In this document: positions 54,673-64,000 of the stretch, piece after piece
Layout: each line of letters begins with the position of its first letter
Position numbering within the stretch: position 1 is the first letter of the stretch
Assembly (NCBI GenBank): GCA_963921215.1
Contig: OY992521.1
Coordinates: 18,075,306 to 18,139,305, forward strand
DNA: 64,000 bases
Direction: 5' to 3'
DNA from: Scoparia ambigualis
Lineage: Eukaryota; Arthropoda; Insecta; Lepidoptera; Crambidae
Made by a program: the position numbers and the translations under genes
The notes under the pieces: model-generated
What the model was told of the DNA's origin: nothing
Seen by the model: only the letters and a program-made list of their open reading frames with translations
Database searches by the model: none

Positions 54673-55090
54673 TAAATAGCACCTCAAATTAATTGGGTAA
54701 CAAATAAAATTACGTAAGTAATACCTCTTTGTTTCTCGTTCACCAAGTTTGCCGGAGTAACTTATAATAATAAGCAAGTGTATTGGCAATATTATAGAAC
54801 GGAAGATTAAAGTGCCGAAGTGAATAATAATTAAGCTCCGCGAATGCTGTAAGCTCAGTAACGATAGATAGCTTCAGTACTTAGGGTGCATAGCGAAACT
54901 TGTCACGAACACTGTGTTTAGTTATTTTGTTCGGAGTTTGATTACCCGTCGCATTATGTAATTTGTCACGAAGCCGAGTTGGCGGCGTCTTTGATGTTCA
55001 TCTTCGTTCTCATTTAGTCTTCTTTTCTCACTGCTGTACTATACTGCACTGGTCGCTATAACTTTATCAGGTTGTTGTAATTTCTGATTA
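54673..55090. other. Non-coding, no gene seen
   Basis: No repeat partner or open frame found. Confidence 0.4.
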
Positions 55091-55230
55091 ACACTTTGCA
55101 AGCGGATCACGACACAACGTCGTGACGCGCATTTTTCTACGTACGCCGATCACGACCTCATGTCGTGATGCGATTTCCAAGAATTTTTACTAAAATTACG
55201 ACGCTCTGACATGATCGGCGTTTGCTGCAA
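55091..55230. repeat. Repeat with two TCACGAC/GTCGTGA hairpins
   Basis: GATCACGACACAACGTCGTGA (about 55107-55127) and GATCACGACCTCATGTCGTGA (about 55149-55169) are successive palindromes, each followed by a GCG motif. It begins TTAACACTTTGC, a possible piggyBac-type end. Confidence 0.5.
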
Positions 55231-55394
55231 TGTGTAGCTGCGTTAGATACACATACTCTTACATAGGTGAAAAGTGCAAGGGTAAGTGCAACGCGTCGAG
55301 CCGGCGCGGCCACTGCCGATCGCCTCCAAAGTGCGATGTATACTACAGATAGTTATTGTAAGAGTTTTTTTTCCGATAAAGGGTATTTTTGTGC

Positions 55395-56040
55395 GTGTGG
55401 CGATGACTTTCCGAAAATCGAATTTTACTGCACGCGATTTTTCCATTCGCAATTTCCCAATCGAATCGTTTCCTGATATATATTTTTTTACCGGACTTTG
55501 ATTTTTTCAGAAGCTATTTTTCTTTCCGCATTATTTCCAAATCTAATCTATTCCTGATAGTTCTTTATCCGGAGGTTGAACTTTTCATTTCGTGTAATTT
55601 TAGAATTTTGAGTTTTCGATCTAGCGTTTTTCTTTTAGATAATTATCTAAAGGTTTATTGTCTTATCAGCAGCTTGTCTTTCATTGAATCTCAGCAGCAT
55701 CATCTTATAGTCCCAAAATCCCGATATGACATAGTTCTATTTTGTGGTTATAAGACAGTAAAAAGGTTACCTAGGTACTTTTTTTAAAAATAGCATAGAA
55801 ATTAGAATGAGACAAATTGCATATAGCAATATTTCCTAATGATCATGTAAGCGAATGTGTAAATTACGTGACTAGGAATATTTAAGAATGGATATATTAC
55901 TTTAAGCAAAAAAAATTTTTAGAAATTTACCCTCCAGGAAAAAAAACGCACAGAAAAAATAAAATAAAAAAAATTGAAATTATGCGAATGGAAAAATCGC
56001 TTGCAGTAAAATTTGATTTTCGGTAAGTCATCGCCACACT
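55395..56040. mobile_element. TIR element with about 65-bp ends
   Basis: GTGTGGCGATGACTT and CGATTTTTCCATTCGCA at 55395-55455 are matched in inverse at 55980-56040 with few mismatches. The 520-bp interior is AT-rich and has no open frame. No target duplication was identified. Confidence 0.7.
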
Positions 56041-56159
56041 CGTTTTATATTCGTATATGTTTAAAGCCAATTGGTTTTAATCAGAAATAGATTTTTAAAC
56101 GACCCCAAAAAAGGAGGAGGCTCTCAAGTTGTCGGGAGCCTTTTTTTATTGTTTCAGAA

Positions 56160-56393
56160 GTTGTCCGTGCTTCGGACGGCACGTAAAGCCGTTGGTCCTA
56201 GATGTTGTCGTAAAATGGTAGTCGTTAAAACCCACCAACCCGCATTGGGCCAGCGTGGTGTATTTTGGGCCAAACTCCCCATGTGCTGTTATCCCAATAT
56301 GAAGGGAGGCTTGTGCCCACCAGTGGGACATTTATAGGTTGACGATAGTGTGATTTTCCTGTTAATATTTTTTTATAACGTGGTGTCATTATG
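56160..56393 (+). repeat. SINE of the first family, headless copy
   Basis: Starts within the body (GTGCTTCGGACGGCACGTAA) and continues to CCACCAGTGGGACATTTATA and a tail ending GTGGTGTCATTA. The tail recurs after the next copy. Confidence 0.65.
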
Positions 56394-56722
56394 GGAGCTC
56401 GATGGTGCAGCGGCTAGCGCGTTCGGCTTGCAACCTTGCCCGCTAAGCAACTTTCGCAATGCCGGGTCGCATGATGGGCGACCAATTAAAAACATTTCAA
56501 GCTACCTCCGTGCTTTAGTGTATTTTGGGCCAAACTCTTTATTTATTTATTTATTCAGCATACAATGTGAACTTACAGCTAAACCAAAACATTCACTTTG
56601 GGCAATTTACTTATACATGTGCTGTTATCTATGAAGGTAGGCTTGCAGCCACCAGTGGGACATTTATAGACTGACGATAGTATGATTTTATTCTTAATGT
56701 TTTTGTATAACGTGGTGTCATT
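56394..56722 (+). repeat. SINE of the first family, tandem second copy
   Basis: Has the head GAGCTCGATGGTGCAGCGGC, lacks part of the body, and ends with the same CCACCAGTGGGACATTTATA tail as the copy before it. The two are a tandem duplication of SINE plus flank. Confidence 0.65.
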
Positions 56723-57054
56723 AATATGGTTTAGCACAAAAAACACATTAATTGGATCATTGCTCATCGGTATTAAATTATATTTTGAACAGAGAGCTTT
56801 CGTGTTCCAAACGAAATAACAATAGCGCATTGTAACTTCCGTTCACAAAAGACTTAAGTGTCAAAGTTTATTTAACTCAAACGCCTTAAGCTTGTCGTCG
56901 ATAACTTTCATGGTAAGTACAGTCGACAACAGGGTCGCTGTACATTTGAAAACTTTCGGTGCCAATTACCTATACAATAGAGACATTATATTATTGTTGT
57001 GTTATTTTATTACAATAGAGAGCTTTCCGATTAATTTATTTAAGCTTCATCTTC
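56723..57054. other. Non-coding, no gene seen
   Basis: No open frame with a domain; no repeat partner found. Confidence 0.4.
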
Positions 57055-57390
57055 ATTAAAAGAATACTACCAACCCATTTCTTTTCTTGGAGGTCGTGAC
57101 AGGCGACTATCGAACTGAATATAGCACGTACAGTCACGAGCACCAATATGTATATACTTTGACTCTTATTCCATTGTATGAAGAGTTACAACTGTTTACA
57201 TATTTTTGCTGGTGACTGTACATCGATCAACATAAAGCGGCGATGTGCTCACCACCTGTCACGGTGAGAACAACCATGTGCAGTTGTTTGGTAAAACTAA
57301 GACTGTGGCAGACCACTGTTTTGCAGTCATCATTGACTAATTTCTGACTTACTTTTTAAATATTAATAGTCGTAAGTTTGCGTAATGTAC
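57055..57390 (+). repeat. Dispersed repeat copy hosting a MITE
   Basis: AGAATACTACCAACCC, AGGCGACTATCG, AAAGCGGCGATGTGCTCACC and CACCTGTCACGGTGAG match the family. The copy is interrupted at 57131-57218. Confidence 0.7.
57131..57218. mobile_element. 88-bp MITE with CAGTCAC ends and TA duplication
   Basis: CAGTCACGAGC at the left and its imperfect inverse GCTGGTGACTG at the right, with TA on both sides (57129-57130 and 57219-57220). The TA duplication suggests a Tc1/mariner-related MITE. It interrupts a dispersed repeat, which confirms the edges. Confidence 0.75.
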
Positions 57391-57427
57391 GTGTAAAATA
57401 CTAACACTATTATCTTTAAGACATAAT

Positions 57428-57480
57428 ACAATCACGGCTATGATCCCCGAAGGGTTAGTCAGAGACTAGGCAATAAGGAC
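57428..57480 (-). repeat. Dispersed repeat, left part, split by BEL-3
   Basis: ATCCCCGAAGGGTTAGTCAG and GACTAGGCAATAAGGAC are the inverse of the family's 3' part. The copy resumes at 61255 after BEL-3. Confidence 0.8.
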
Positions 57481-57698
57481 TGTTCAAGAATGAATCAATT
57501 TACTGCAGCAGCATTAGTCACACGTCAACCATACTCTACGCGCCAACCTCCATGAAGTTTTAATGCCAACCTCATTATGCATCATTTATGTGTCTATGGT
57601 TTTTACCGCCCTCTTTTTTGTACGTAATTCTGAACAATAGAAAAGTATTTTACAAATCCACTGATTTTAATAAGCCTAATTAAGCCTGACCCCCTTCA
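57481..57698 (+). repeat. 5' LTR of BEL-3
   Basis: Differs from 61032-61249 at a handful of sites. Followed at once by TGGTCCTTGATC, the primer-binding site candidate. Confidence 0.9.
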
Positions 57699-58427
57699 TG
57701 GTCCTTGATCTTCGCCGGATTATACTTTCAGCTGATTTAATATTGAAGAAAACAGTTTGCATAACAATTTGGAACAGTGAGCGCAGTTATTGAATTGGGG
57801 ATTGCGCGCGCTTGTCTAAGAGTGGTCGCGAGTTCAAAGAAGAAAAGTAATTAATTTGTGAACCCAACACTCTAATCAGGTTATTAGGTTTATAAAAATA
57901 AATATTAAAAGGTTAGTAACATTTATTCTGTATTTTTTGTAATGTAAAAACTCCTACCTATTAATTATTTTATTTTTAAAAATTTGCAGTGTAGATAAAT
58001 GTTGGTTTGCTAGTTAGGTAAATGTTATTGTTTCTATTCGCTACTAAATGCCGAATGATTTACCTAGCTTTTAATTTTAACTAGGTAATTTATCCTAATA
58101 GTAAAACACTCTTATTTTGTCATTGTAGGTTGGTTTTTATAATTTGTTTTTTGTTGTACTTACTAATTCTTTTTATTTTATTGTTGTGTAAAAAATATGT
58201 AATTTACATAAAGCATTATATGTCATTAAATTCATTTTATAAAGATTGTTAAATTGCTAACACTGTAACGTAATATTTTAATAAAGGTAAAATTATTAAA
58301 AGCTTAATCCATTTTATTGTCATCTCGTCTTAGATATTTTGTAATAGTCTTATGTGCACAAGTAAACGCTTGTTACTATATAAATTTCAGGATGACAGAG
58401 GTACAGTGATTTTGATTTGATTTTCAG

Positions 58428-59575
58428 GAGGCACAGTGTCATAGCAACAGAGGCAAAGAAAGCGCTACACAGACTTAAGGTGGCCGGGCTGTAGGACGCA
58501 TCTAAGCCACTGACCAGACATACAAAATGGGAACCTAATGATTCCCTTGATAGGATCATGGAAATGGGGTGTGACAAAATATCCCCCCAGTACATGTTCG
58601 AAAAGAAATTCAGTATGTATGTCCCAACTAGGGATGAATGGAGACAAGGACCACCGTCTCCAGAGAAGAACAGCCTAATCTGGTACACTGATGGATCCAA
58701 AATGGAGTCGGGTACTGGAGCAGGTATGTTTAGCAATGACTTCAAACATAGTCAAAGCATGGGAAAATTTGCAACTGTATACCAGGCCGAAATTTTTGCA
58801 ATTCTCCTATGCGCAAAAAAGAATTTAGAACTCGCCCCTAGAAAGCGAAACATATTCATCCTGAGTGACAGCCAAGCAGCACTCAAGTCACTTATATCGC
58901 CCCGTATCGACTCCAACCTTGTACTTGAAACCACAAAAGCTTTAAACAAGCTAGGTGGACACAACAGGGTGAGATTGATCTGGGTACCAGGCCACATGGG
59001 AATCCATGGCAATGAAATGGCTGATGCATTTGCCAGGGAGGGCTCAGAGACCCCATTTATTGGTCCTGAACCGTTTGTTGCACTGGCACCGAGCACCATC
59101 AACAAGGCCTTTAAGGACCAAATCCAAAACAGGCATAAAACCGAATGGGAAAAGCTACCCGGCATGAAACACTCAAAATCCTTCATATGTGGAGACGCCC
59201 TAGGACGGAGTAAAATCATATGCGGAGGTAGCAAAAGGCAGGCACGAACAATCATCGGAGCCCTGACCGGGCACTATGCCACAAAACAAATGCTCCATAG
59301 AATGCAACTAGCAAAAGACAGCTTGTGCAGGGCATGTGGGGAGAAAACGGAGTCCATGCAACACCTACTGTGTGACTGTGACTCCCTTGCTAGGAAAAGA
59401 ATGAGTCTCTTGGGATTCGCCTACCCGAAACCAGAAGATTTTAGGCCCTTCGCCCTCAAAGATATTGCCAAACTTATGGCAGTCATTTTCTCTGAGGAAA
59501 CAGAGTGATAGGACGATTTTAGTAGGTTTTCTAATCTATCTAGGCTAGCGTACCATAGCATATGCGCTAAGATTT
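58428..59575 (+). pseudogene. 5'-truncated LINE: ORF2 RNase H and C-terminal zinc finger
   Basis: The open frame 58558-59508 (316 residues) is an RNase H of the LINE type: D45 (YTDGSK), E78 (YQAEIFAI), D104 (LSDSQAAL) and D156 (NEMADAFA) are the four catalytic residues, all present, with VPGHMGIHGNE between. A CRACGEKTESMQHLLCDC finger follows. Upstream in the same frame ATEAKKALHRLKVAGL is legible and then broken by TAG at 58492-58494, where Trp is likely. Such a domain degrades RNA in the RNA-DNA hybrid. Reverse transcriptase is absent because of 5' truncation. RNase H LINEs of the I/LOA type are the best guess. It lies inside BEL-3. Confidence 0.8.
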
Positions 59576-59579
59576 ATAA

Positions 59580-60372
59580 ATAATTTTAAACAGAGAACCA
59601 ATCGTAAACTTCAATACCTTAGTGCAGATGAACTTGATAATGCTTTAATTTTTATTTTGAGACAATCACAAAATCAATAACTTCCAGAATATCATTTATT
59701 AATAAAAAAGAAGGATCTATCAAGAAAAAGTTCACTGATAAAATTTAACGTTTATTTAGACAGTAATAAATTAATTCGCGTTGGGGGTCGATTAGATAAT
59801 TCCAATTTGCATTCGAAAATAAACATCTTATTTTAATACAGTCCACACATCAAGTAAGTAAATTAATTTTTGAATGTGAACACAAAAGATTAATGCATGC
59901 CTGTCCTCAACGTTTATTAGCCTCTATTAGAGAAACTTATTGGCCGATAAGTGGTCGTAATTTGGCGAAAAAGTGTCATCGTCAATGCGTGCTTTGCAAT
60001 CGCATAAAGGGTTTTAAAGGGTTTATAATCCTCTAATGGGTAATTTGCCAATGCAGCGCCTTCAACCTTTGAACCTTTGGTGGCTACCCGTTTTCCAGTG
60101 TTGGCGTAGACTATGCAGGACCGGTGGCCGTCGCTAGTCGCTCTGGTCGCGGCTGTAGACTTACAAACTGTTACATTGCCATTTTTGTATGTTTTACGAG
60201 CAAAGCGGTGCATTTAGAGTAAGTGGGAGATTTAACTAGTAATAACTACTTACTAGCGTTACGCACATTCATCTCACGCAGAGGAAAACCATCACACATA
60301 TTTTCCGACAACGGTACCTCATTCGTTGGAGCATATCATGATATTTCATAATTTTAAAAAGGCAATTGGAAC
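59580..60372 (+). pseudogene. BEL-3 integrase, N-terminal part and core, shattered
   Basis: In pieces over different frames one can read LRQSQNQ, the zinc region (FECEHKRLMHACPQR, then CHRQCVLCNRIKG near 59975-60010), DYAGPV (near 60110) and HIFSDNGT (near 60295). These are the conserved start of BEL integrase and two catalytic Asp residues. Several frameshifts break it. The minus-strand open frame at 59917-60213 is a shadow. Confidence 0.7.
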
Positions 60373-61044
60373 TTGCTGGCTTCTGAAGCAGCGCAGGAAA
60401 GTATAGCTTTCCATTTTATACCTGCCTATAGTTCAAACTTCGGAGGCCTTTGGGAGGCTGGTGTCAAATCCACCAAATTTCATTTAAATAGAGTGTTGGG
60501 ACATTGTAATCTTACGTTTAAGGAGCTTACAACGACGTTAGTGCAAATCGAGGCGATACTCAATTCGCGGCCACTCTCTCCGTTGTCGTCGGACCCCGCA
60601 GACTTGACGCCGCTCACACCCGGTCATTTCCTCGTTGGGCGATCTCTCAATGCTATACCAACCCGAAGCTATGCAGATTATTCGGTCAGCAGGCTAACTC
60701 GCTTCCAGCGCATCGAACAGTTACACCAGCATTTCTGGACACGTTGGAGCAAGGAATATGTAGCTGAGCTTCAGCAACGAGTCAAATGGAAGTCTAACCA
60801 TTACTCCTTGGAGGTTGACACTCTTGTTTTATTGAAAGAAGATGGCCTTCCACCACTAAAATGGAAGCTTGGACGCATCGTGGCAGTTTACCCTGGCTCT
60901 AGTGATGGTATATCACGTGTCGCTGACATAAGAACGGCGAATGGCGTTATCCGGCGTAGCTTCAGCAAGATTGTCCCGTTGCTACCGGAAGACATTGGGG
61001 TTGAAGGACAAGCCTTCAACGCGCGGGGGAATGTTCAAGAATGA
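60373..61044 (+). pseudogene. BEL-3 integrase, C-terminal part
   Basis: 223 residues: HFIPAYSSNFGGLWEAGVKS with catalytic E28, then EAILNSRPLSPLSSDP, LTPGHFLVGRSL and the C-terminal domain VDTLVLLKEDGLPPLKWKLGRI. The frame runs up to the polypurine tract and a few codons into the 3' LTR; no env follows, unlike BEL-2. The ATG at 60373 is internal to the original ORF. Confidence 0.85.
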
Positions 61045-61249
61045 ATCAATTTACTGTAGCAGCATTAGTCACACGTCAACCATACTCTACGCGCCAACCT
61101 ACATGAAGTTTTAATGCCAACCTCATTATGCATCATTTATGTGTCTATGGTTTTTACCGTCCTCTTTTTTGTACGTAATTCTGAACAATAGAAAAGTATT
61201 TTACAAATCCACTAATTTTAATTTGCCTAATAAAGCCTGACCCCCTACA
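61032..61249 (+). repeat. 3' LTR of BEL-3
   Basis: Direct repeat of 57481-57698; contains an AATAAAG signal (near 61229) and ends CCCCCTACA before AGGAC. Confidence 0.9.
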
Positions 61250-61254
61250 AGGAC

Positions 61255-61425
61255 CGCAAAAGCAGTACTCTACCATAGCCCACTTTTCACAAAGTAGCGA
61301 CTGCACGTGTGTTCAGCGTGACAGGTGGTGAACCCATCGCCGCTCTATGCTGTTGAAAGTATATGCAGTCTTTAGTCCGTTAGTCGCCTTTTACGACACC
61401 CAAGGGAAGAGAGGGGTTTCACCGC
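61255..61425 (-). repeat. Dispersed repeat, right part, split by BEL-3
   Basis: Continues the copy at 57428-57480: GACTGCACGTGTGTTCAGCG, GGTGAACCCATCGCCGCTCT and CGACACCCAAGGGAAGAGAG. Confidence 0.8.
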
Positions 61426-61513
61426 TACGCGACATTGTCAATCTTTTTCAATTATGGGTATCTTTAAAAGTATTGTTTTAAACACTAGGGACTGCACTGT
61501 TGACTGAATAATA

Positions 61514-61631
61514 AATGCACACATATTTAGACGGGATTTAACGCAAAACTACTTAGTAAAGGCATTCTATGCATACCTTTTTATACCCGACGTTTCGACC
61601 GAGTTGCCGTCCCGTCTAAATATGTGTGCAT
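61514..61631. mobile_element. 118-bp MITE-like unit with perfect 22-bp inverted ends
   Basis: ATGCACACATATTTAGACGG at the left and its exact inverse CCGTCTAAATATGTGTGCAT at the right (22 bp in full). The interior matches 53100-53180. Confidence 0.7.
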
Positions 61632-62254
61632 AATGGAACGCGAAAGTTTAAAAGTGTGAATAATAAATGTTTTATCTTATCTTATTATAATAAAAGTTAA
61701 AATATTATGCTGCGTATTGATATGTACAATAACTTAACAAGCCCTTAACAAAATAGAAATACGAAAATAGTTAACGAGAACACCGTTGACTTCGTATCGG
61801 TGAGGAAGTTTGGACATAAAACAAATTCGAGCATCGACGTTTACTTGCAACAAACAAAGCAACAAATACGAGCAAACTCCGTCACAAGTCCCGTCGGAGC
61901 GGCCTTAAATACCGCTAAAGTTATTGGCGACGAACGTTGAGTTGTTTGACTTTAATTTGTTCTGGCAGATTAGTGTTTGGTGAGACAGCTTTGTAAGGAC
62001 CTAGTATTTTCAGTTGCTCTTTCATGCTATTTCATGCCAGCTGAAATTGCAATGTGAGCAGCACAAGCGCGGTCGAGGTGAAGATCATTGTCCCTTGACC
62101 AGCCTTGACTTTGGCCTGGGCTTTTGACCAATAGTGGACGTCTTTCTGCTGATGATGATGATAGCACCTGAGGAACTCAAACGCCCTACTTGCTTATGAC
62201 CGGTCACCGTAAACTATGTACGTTAGTGATCACATTTTTATTGTTTTGACTAGG
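61632..62254. other. Non-coding, no gene seen
   Basis: A GACCAATAGTGGACGTCTTT followed by a GATGAT run (62130-62163) looks like the 3' end of a LINE or SINE. No open frame. Confidence 0.4.
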
Positions 62255-63155
62255 TGAAATGCAAGGTCTTACACATAGACCGAGACCTGGGACGACCTCA
62301 GGTTATGTGGGACTCTCGTTCCCTCCCTCGCCTAGAGAAAATCTTGACGGAGAAAGGGGAAGCCTATTCACTAAAAAAATAAGTACCTATCGCTTCTATG
62401 CCATGGAGATGGCACGGGACTATGAACGGCAAGTAGCGTGTTTGTGATCACTTACTCCTTCTTAAACCTTTTCGCGCACTTCTTGAAGAACCCTACCTTA
62501 TCTTATCTTAGTCGGGCCTACCAAGGTCCGCGCAGTAGCACAAAGCGCTATCGGAATCTTTTGTGAACCCCATACTATACAATTTGTTTGAAAATATAAA
62601 GGTTACCCAATAAAGTTCGGTTCAGTTTAGACGTCATAAGTGTTTTATTAATAACTCTTTTTTCGCAGCTGGGTGTGACGCACAGAACTCACAGGACGAA
62701 TATGGAATTACATCGTAATAAGAATTGTAAAGTGATGTATTACGCATACACTCAGACCTTGGGCGACCTCAGGCTATGTAGGACTATCGTTCCCCTCCCT
62801 CGCCAAGAGACAATCTTGACGGGGAAAGGGGAAGCCTATCCACTAAAAAACCAAGTAGAATCGCTTCTATGCCATGGAGATGGCACGGGATCACGAACGG
62901 CAAGTACCGTGTTTGTGTTCACTGACTCCTTCTTAAACCTTTGCACGCACTTCTTGAAGAACCCCACCTTATCTTATTTTAACTTATCTCGTCGGGCCTG
63001 CCAAGGTCCCCGCAGTAACACATAGCGTCATCGAAATCTTTTGTGAGCCCCATACTGTACAATTTGTTTGAAAATTCTAATGGTTACCCAAAGAAAGTTC
63101 GGTTTAGTTTAGACGTCATTAATGTTTTATTAATATCTCTTTTTCCGCAGCTGGG
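62255..63155 (+). repeat. Tandem duplication, two units of about 400-420 bp
   Basis: 62255-62680 and 62745-63155 share GACGACCTCAGGTTATGTGG or its variant, GGGGAAGCCTAT, CTTCTATGCCATGGAGATGG, ACTTCTTGAAGAACCC, TACAATTTGTTTGAAAAT and a last block ending in a pyrimidine run and CGCAG/CTGGG. Similarity by eye is high but clearly not identical. Open frames in both units differ and have no domain. Confidence 0.75.
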
Positions 63156-63237
63156 AGTTATATTTATGAATCGTGTACATTTGTAAAACAGCACTTACAT
63201 CTTTTTTAAACGGCAAAGGAAATGTATCCGCGATCGG

Positions 63238-63455
63238 TTAGAAATGCTGATAGGTTGGTTTTGTCACACATTCCAAAAACTTCAATGTACAACAAAAGCT
63301 GTGTCGCAATGTGTATAAAACTTTATAATAGGTTATACCTAAGATAATCACAGAATGTCCATCTATGCCAGTATTTAAGTCGAAATTACGTCTTCTATCA
63401 ATCAATCATTGTTTTTATAATATAGAGGAATATTTTAATCAGTTTAGATGACATT
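63238..63455 (+). pseudogene. LINE ORF2 C-terminal fragment
   Basis: RNADRLVLSHIPKTSMYNKS and VAMCIKLYNRL are followed, after a frameshift near 63340, by ITECPSMPVFKSKLRLL and HCFYNIEEYF, then a stop. This is the usual end of jockey/CR1-type ORF2 proteins. Confidence 0.6.
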
Positions 63456-64000
63456 CATCTCATATTTAATTGATTTACTGCTTGCTCTGATTATAATTAT
63501 GTATTGGTTAGGTTATTGTGACATTTTTAATTTTAATTTTATTTTTTATTTAATCTATATTATTCTATCGCATCACATTTAAATTCAATGCATTGTTATT
63601 ACATTCGCATGCCAATTGTAAGAAGATGTAAGAACTTATTTTTTATTAATAGTTTAATTTGTAAGGATTTGGACATTTCGCATTATTTTTGTTTGACCTT
63701 CATTATTATTGAATTTGATTTAAGATATTTTTTATTGGTATTTATTAGGTACTTTTTTTGACATTGTATTATTTTATGACATAGCTAAAATCTTAAATTC
63801 AAATACCTTGGACATTTTTTATATTTCCATTTATTAAATATTGGCACGCCACTTACGTGGCAGAGATGTTACGGTACTTTTTAATCTTAAGACCTTCGTT
63901 ATACCACATGTTTTTGCGAATAAATAAATTTATTATTTATTATAATTTTGGAGAAAAATGTATGCACTGCTAAGAAACCTGACCATCTGTTTACCATGTT
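63456..64000. other. AT-rich tail, probably LINE 3' untranslated sequence
   Basis: TTGGCACGCCACTTACGTGG (63841) and AATAAATAAATT (63920) follow the LINE fragment. Nothing else recognised to the end of the window. Confidence 0.4.

Larger units (their letters stand above)
57481..61249 (+). mobile_element. BEL/Pao element BEL-3, mostly deleted, hosting a LINE
   Basis: LTRs of 218 bp (57481-57698 and 61032-61249) start TGTTCAAGAATG and end in CA; AGGAC lies outside both (57476-57480 and 61250-61254) and the interrupted dispersed repeat reads across. A primer-binding site (TGGTCCTT at 57699) and a polypurine tract (GCGCGGGGGAA, ending 61031) are present. Gag, protease, reverse transcriptase and RNase H are missing; remains of integrase follow a truncated LINE at about 58428-59575. 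Confidence 0.9.

Noticed and set aside
58350..58745. 131-residue minus-strand frame
   Set aside because: Antisense of the LINE RNase H region.

Overview
The window looks like gene-poor, repeat-dense DNA from an insect, most probably a moth or butterfly. I see no host protein gene, rRNA, true tRNA gene or CRISPR array. The coding capacity I can support belongs to retrotransposons and DNA transposons. The lepidopteran call rests on several families of tRNA-headed SINEs, on dispersed repeats that I recognise from memory as common in Lepidoptera, on TTAGG-type telomeric motifs, on BEL/Pao elements, and on a LINE whose ORF1 combines a PHD finger with an FP25K-like domain. This is recognition, not a database result.

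Layout. 1-1081: non-coding, one old repeat remnant. 1086-5274: a minus-strand Ty3/gypsy-type LTR element with two near-identical 259-bp LTRs and a 4-bp target duplication; it has gag and protease but no reverse transcriptase or integrase. 6803-11755: a fold-back element and two TIR-bounded elements, each carrying a 106-bp-period satellite array. 11793-14918: internally deleted BEL/Pao element (BEL-1). 14939-17434: a TTAA-flanked piggyBac-like non-autonomous element and another TIR element. 18351-27850: a long palindrome split by an 8.1-kb BEL/Pao provirus (BEL-2) that has gag, pol and an envelope-like gene, all broken. 28690-30090: repeat copy A, a telomeric motif and a GCATGC-rich minisatellite. 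About 30110-38960: a CR1-like LINE, interrupted at about 34200-37910 by repeats that include a Mutator-like element with a FLYWCH-type remnant. 39760-43737: a minus-strand LINE with a restriction-like endonuclease (R4/Dong-like). 43738-57480: SINEs, MITEs and fold-back elements. 57481-61249: a third BEL/Pao element (BEL-3), hosting a truncated RNase H LINE and inserted into a dispersed repeat. 61255-64000: repeat fragments, a tandem duplication and a LINE C-terminal fragment.

The elements do not form a pathway; the relationship between them is nesting. Matching target duplications give insertion order in several places: BEL-2 is younger than the palindrome it splits, BEL-3 is younger than the dispersed repeat it splits, and the Mutator-like element is younger than the repeat around it. 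The youngest-looking insertion is the gag-protease element (2 mismatches between its LTRs). All comparisons were made by eye, so identities and element edges are approximate unless a TSD is stated.
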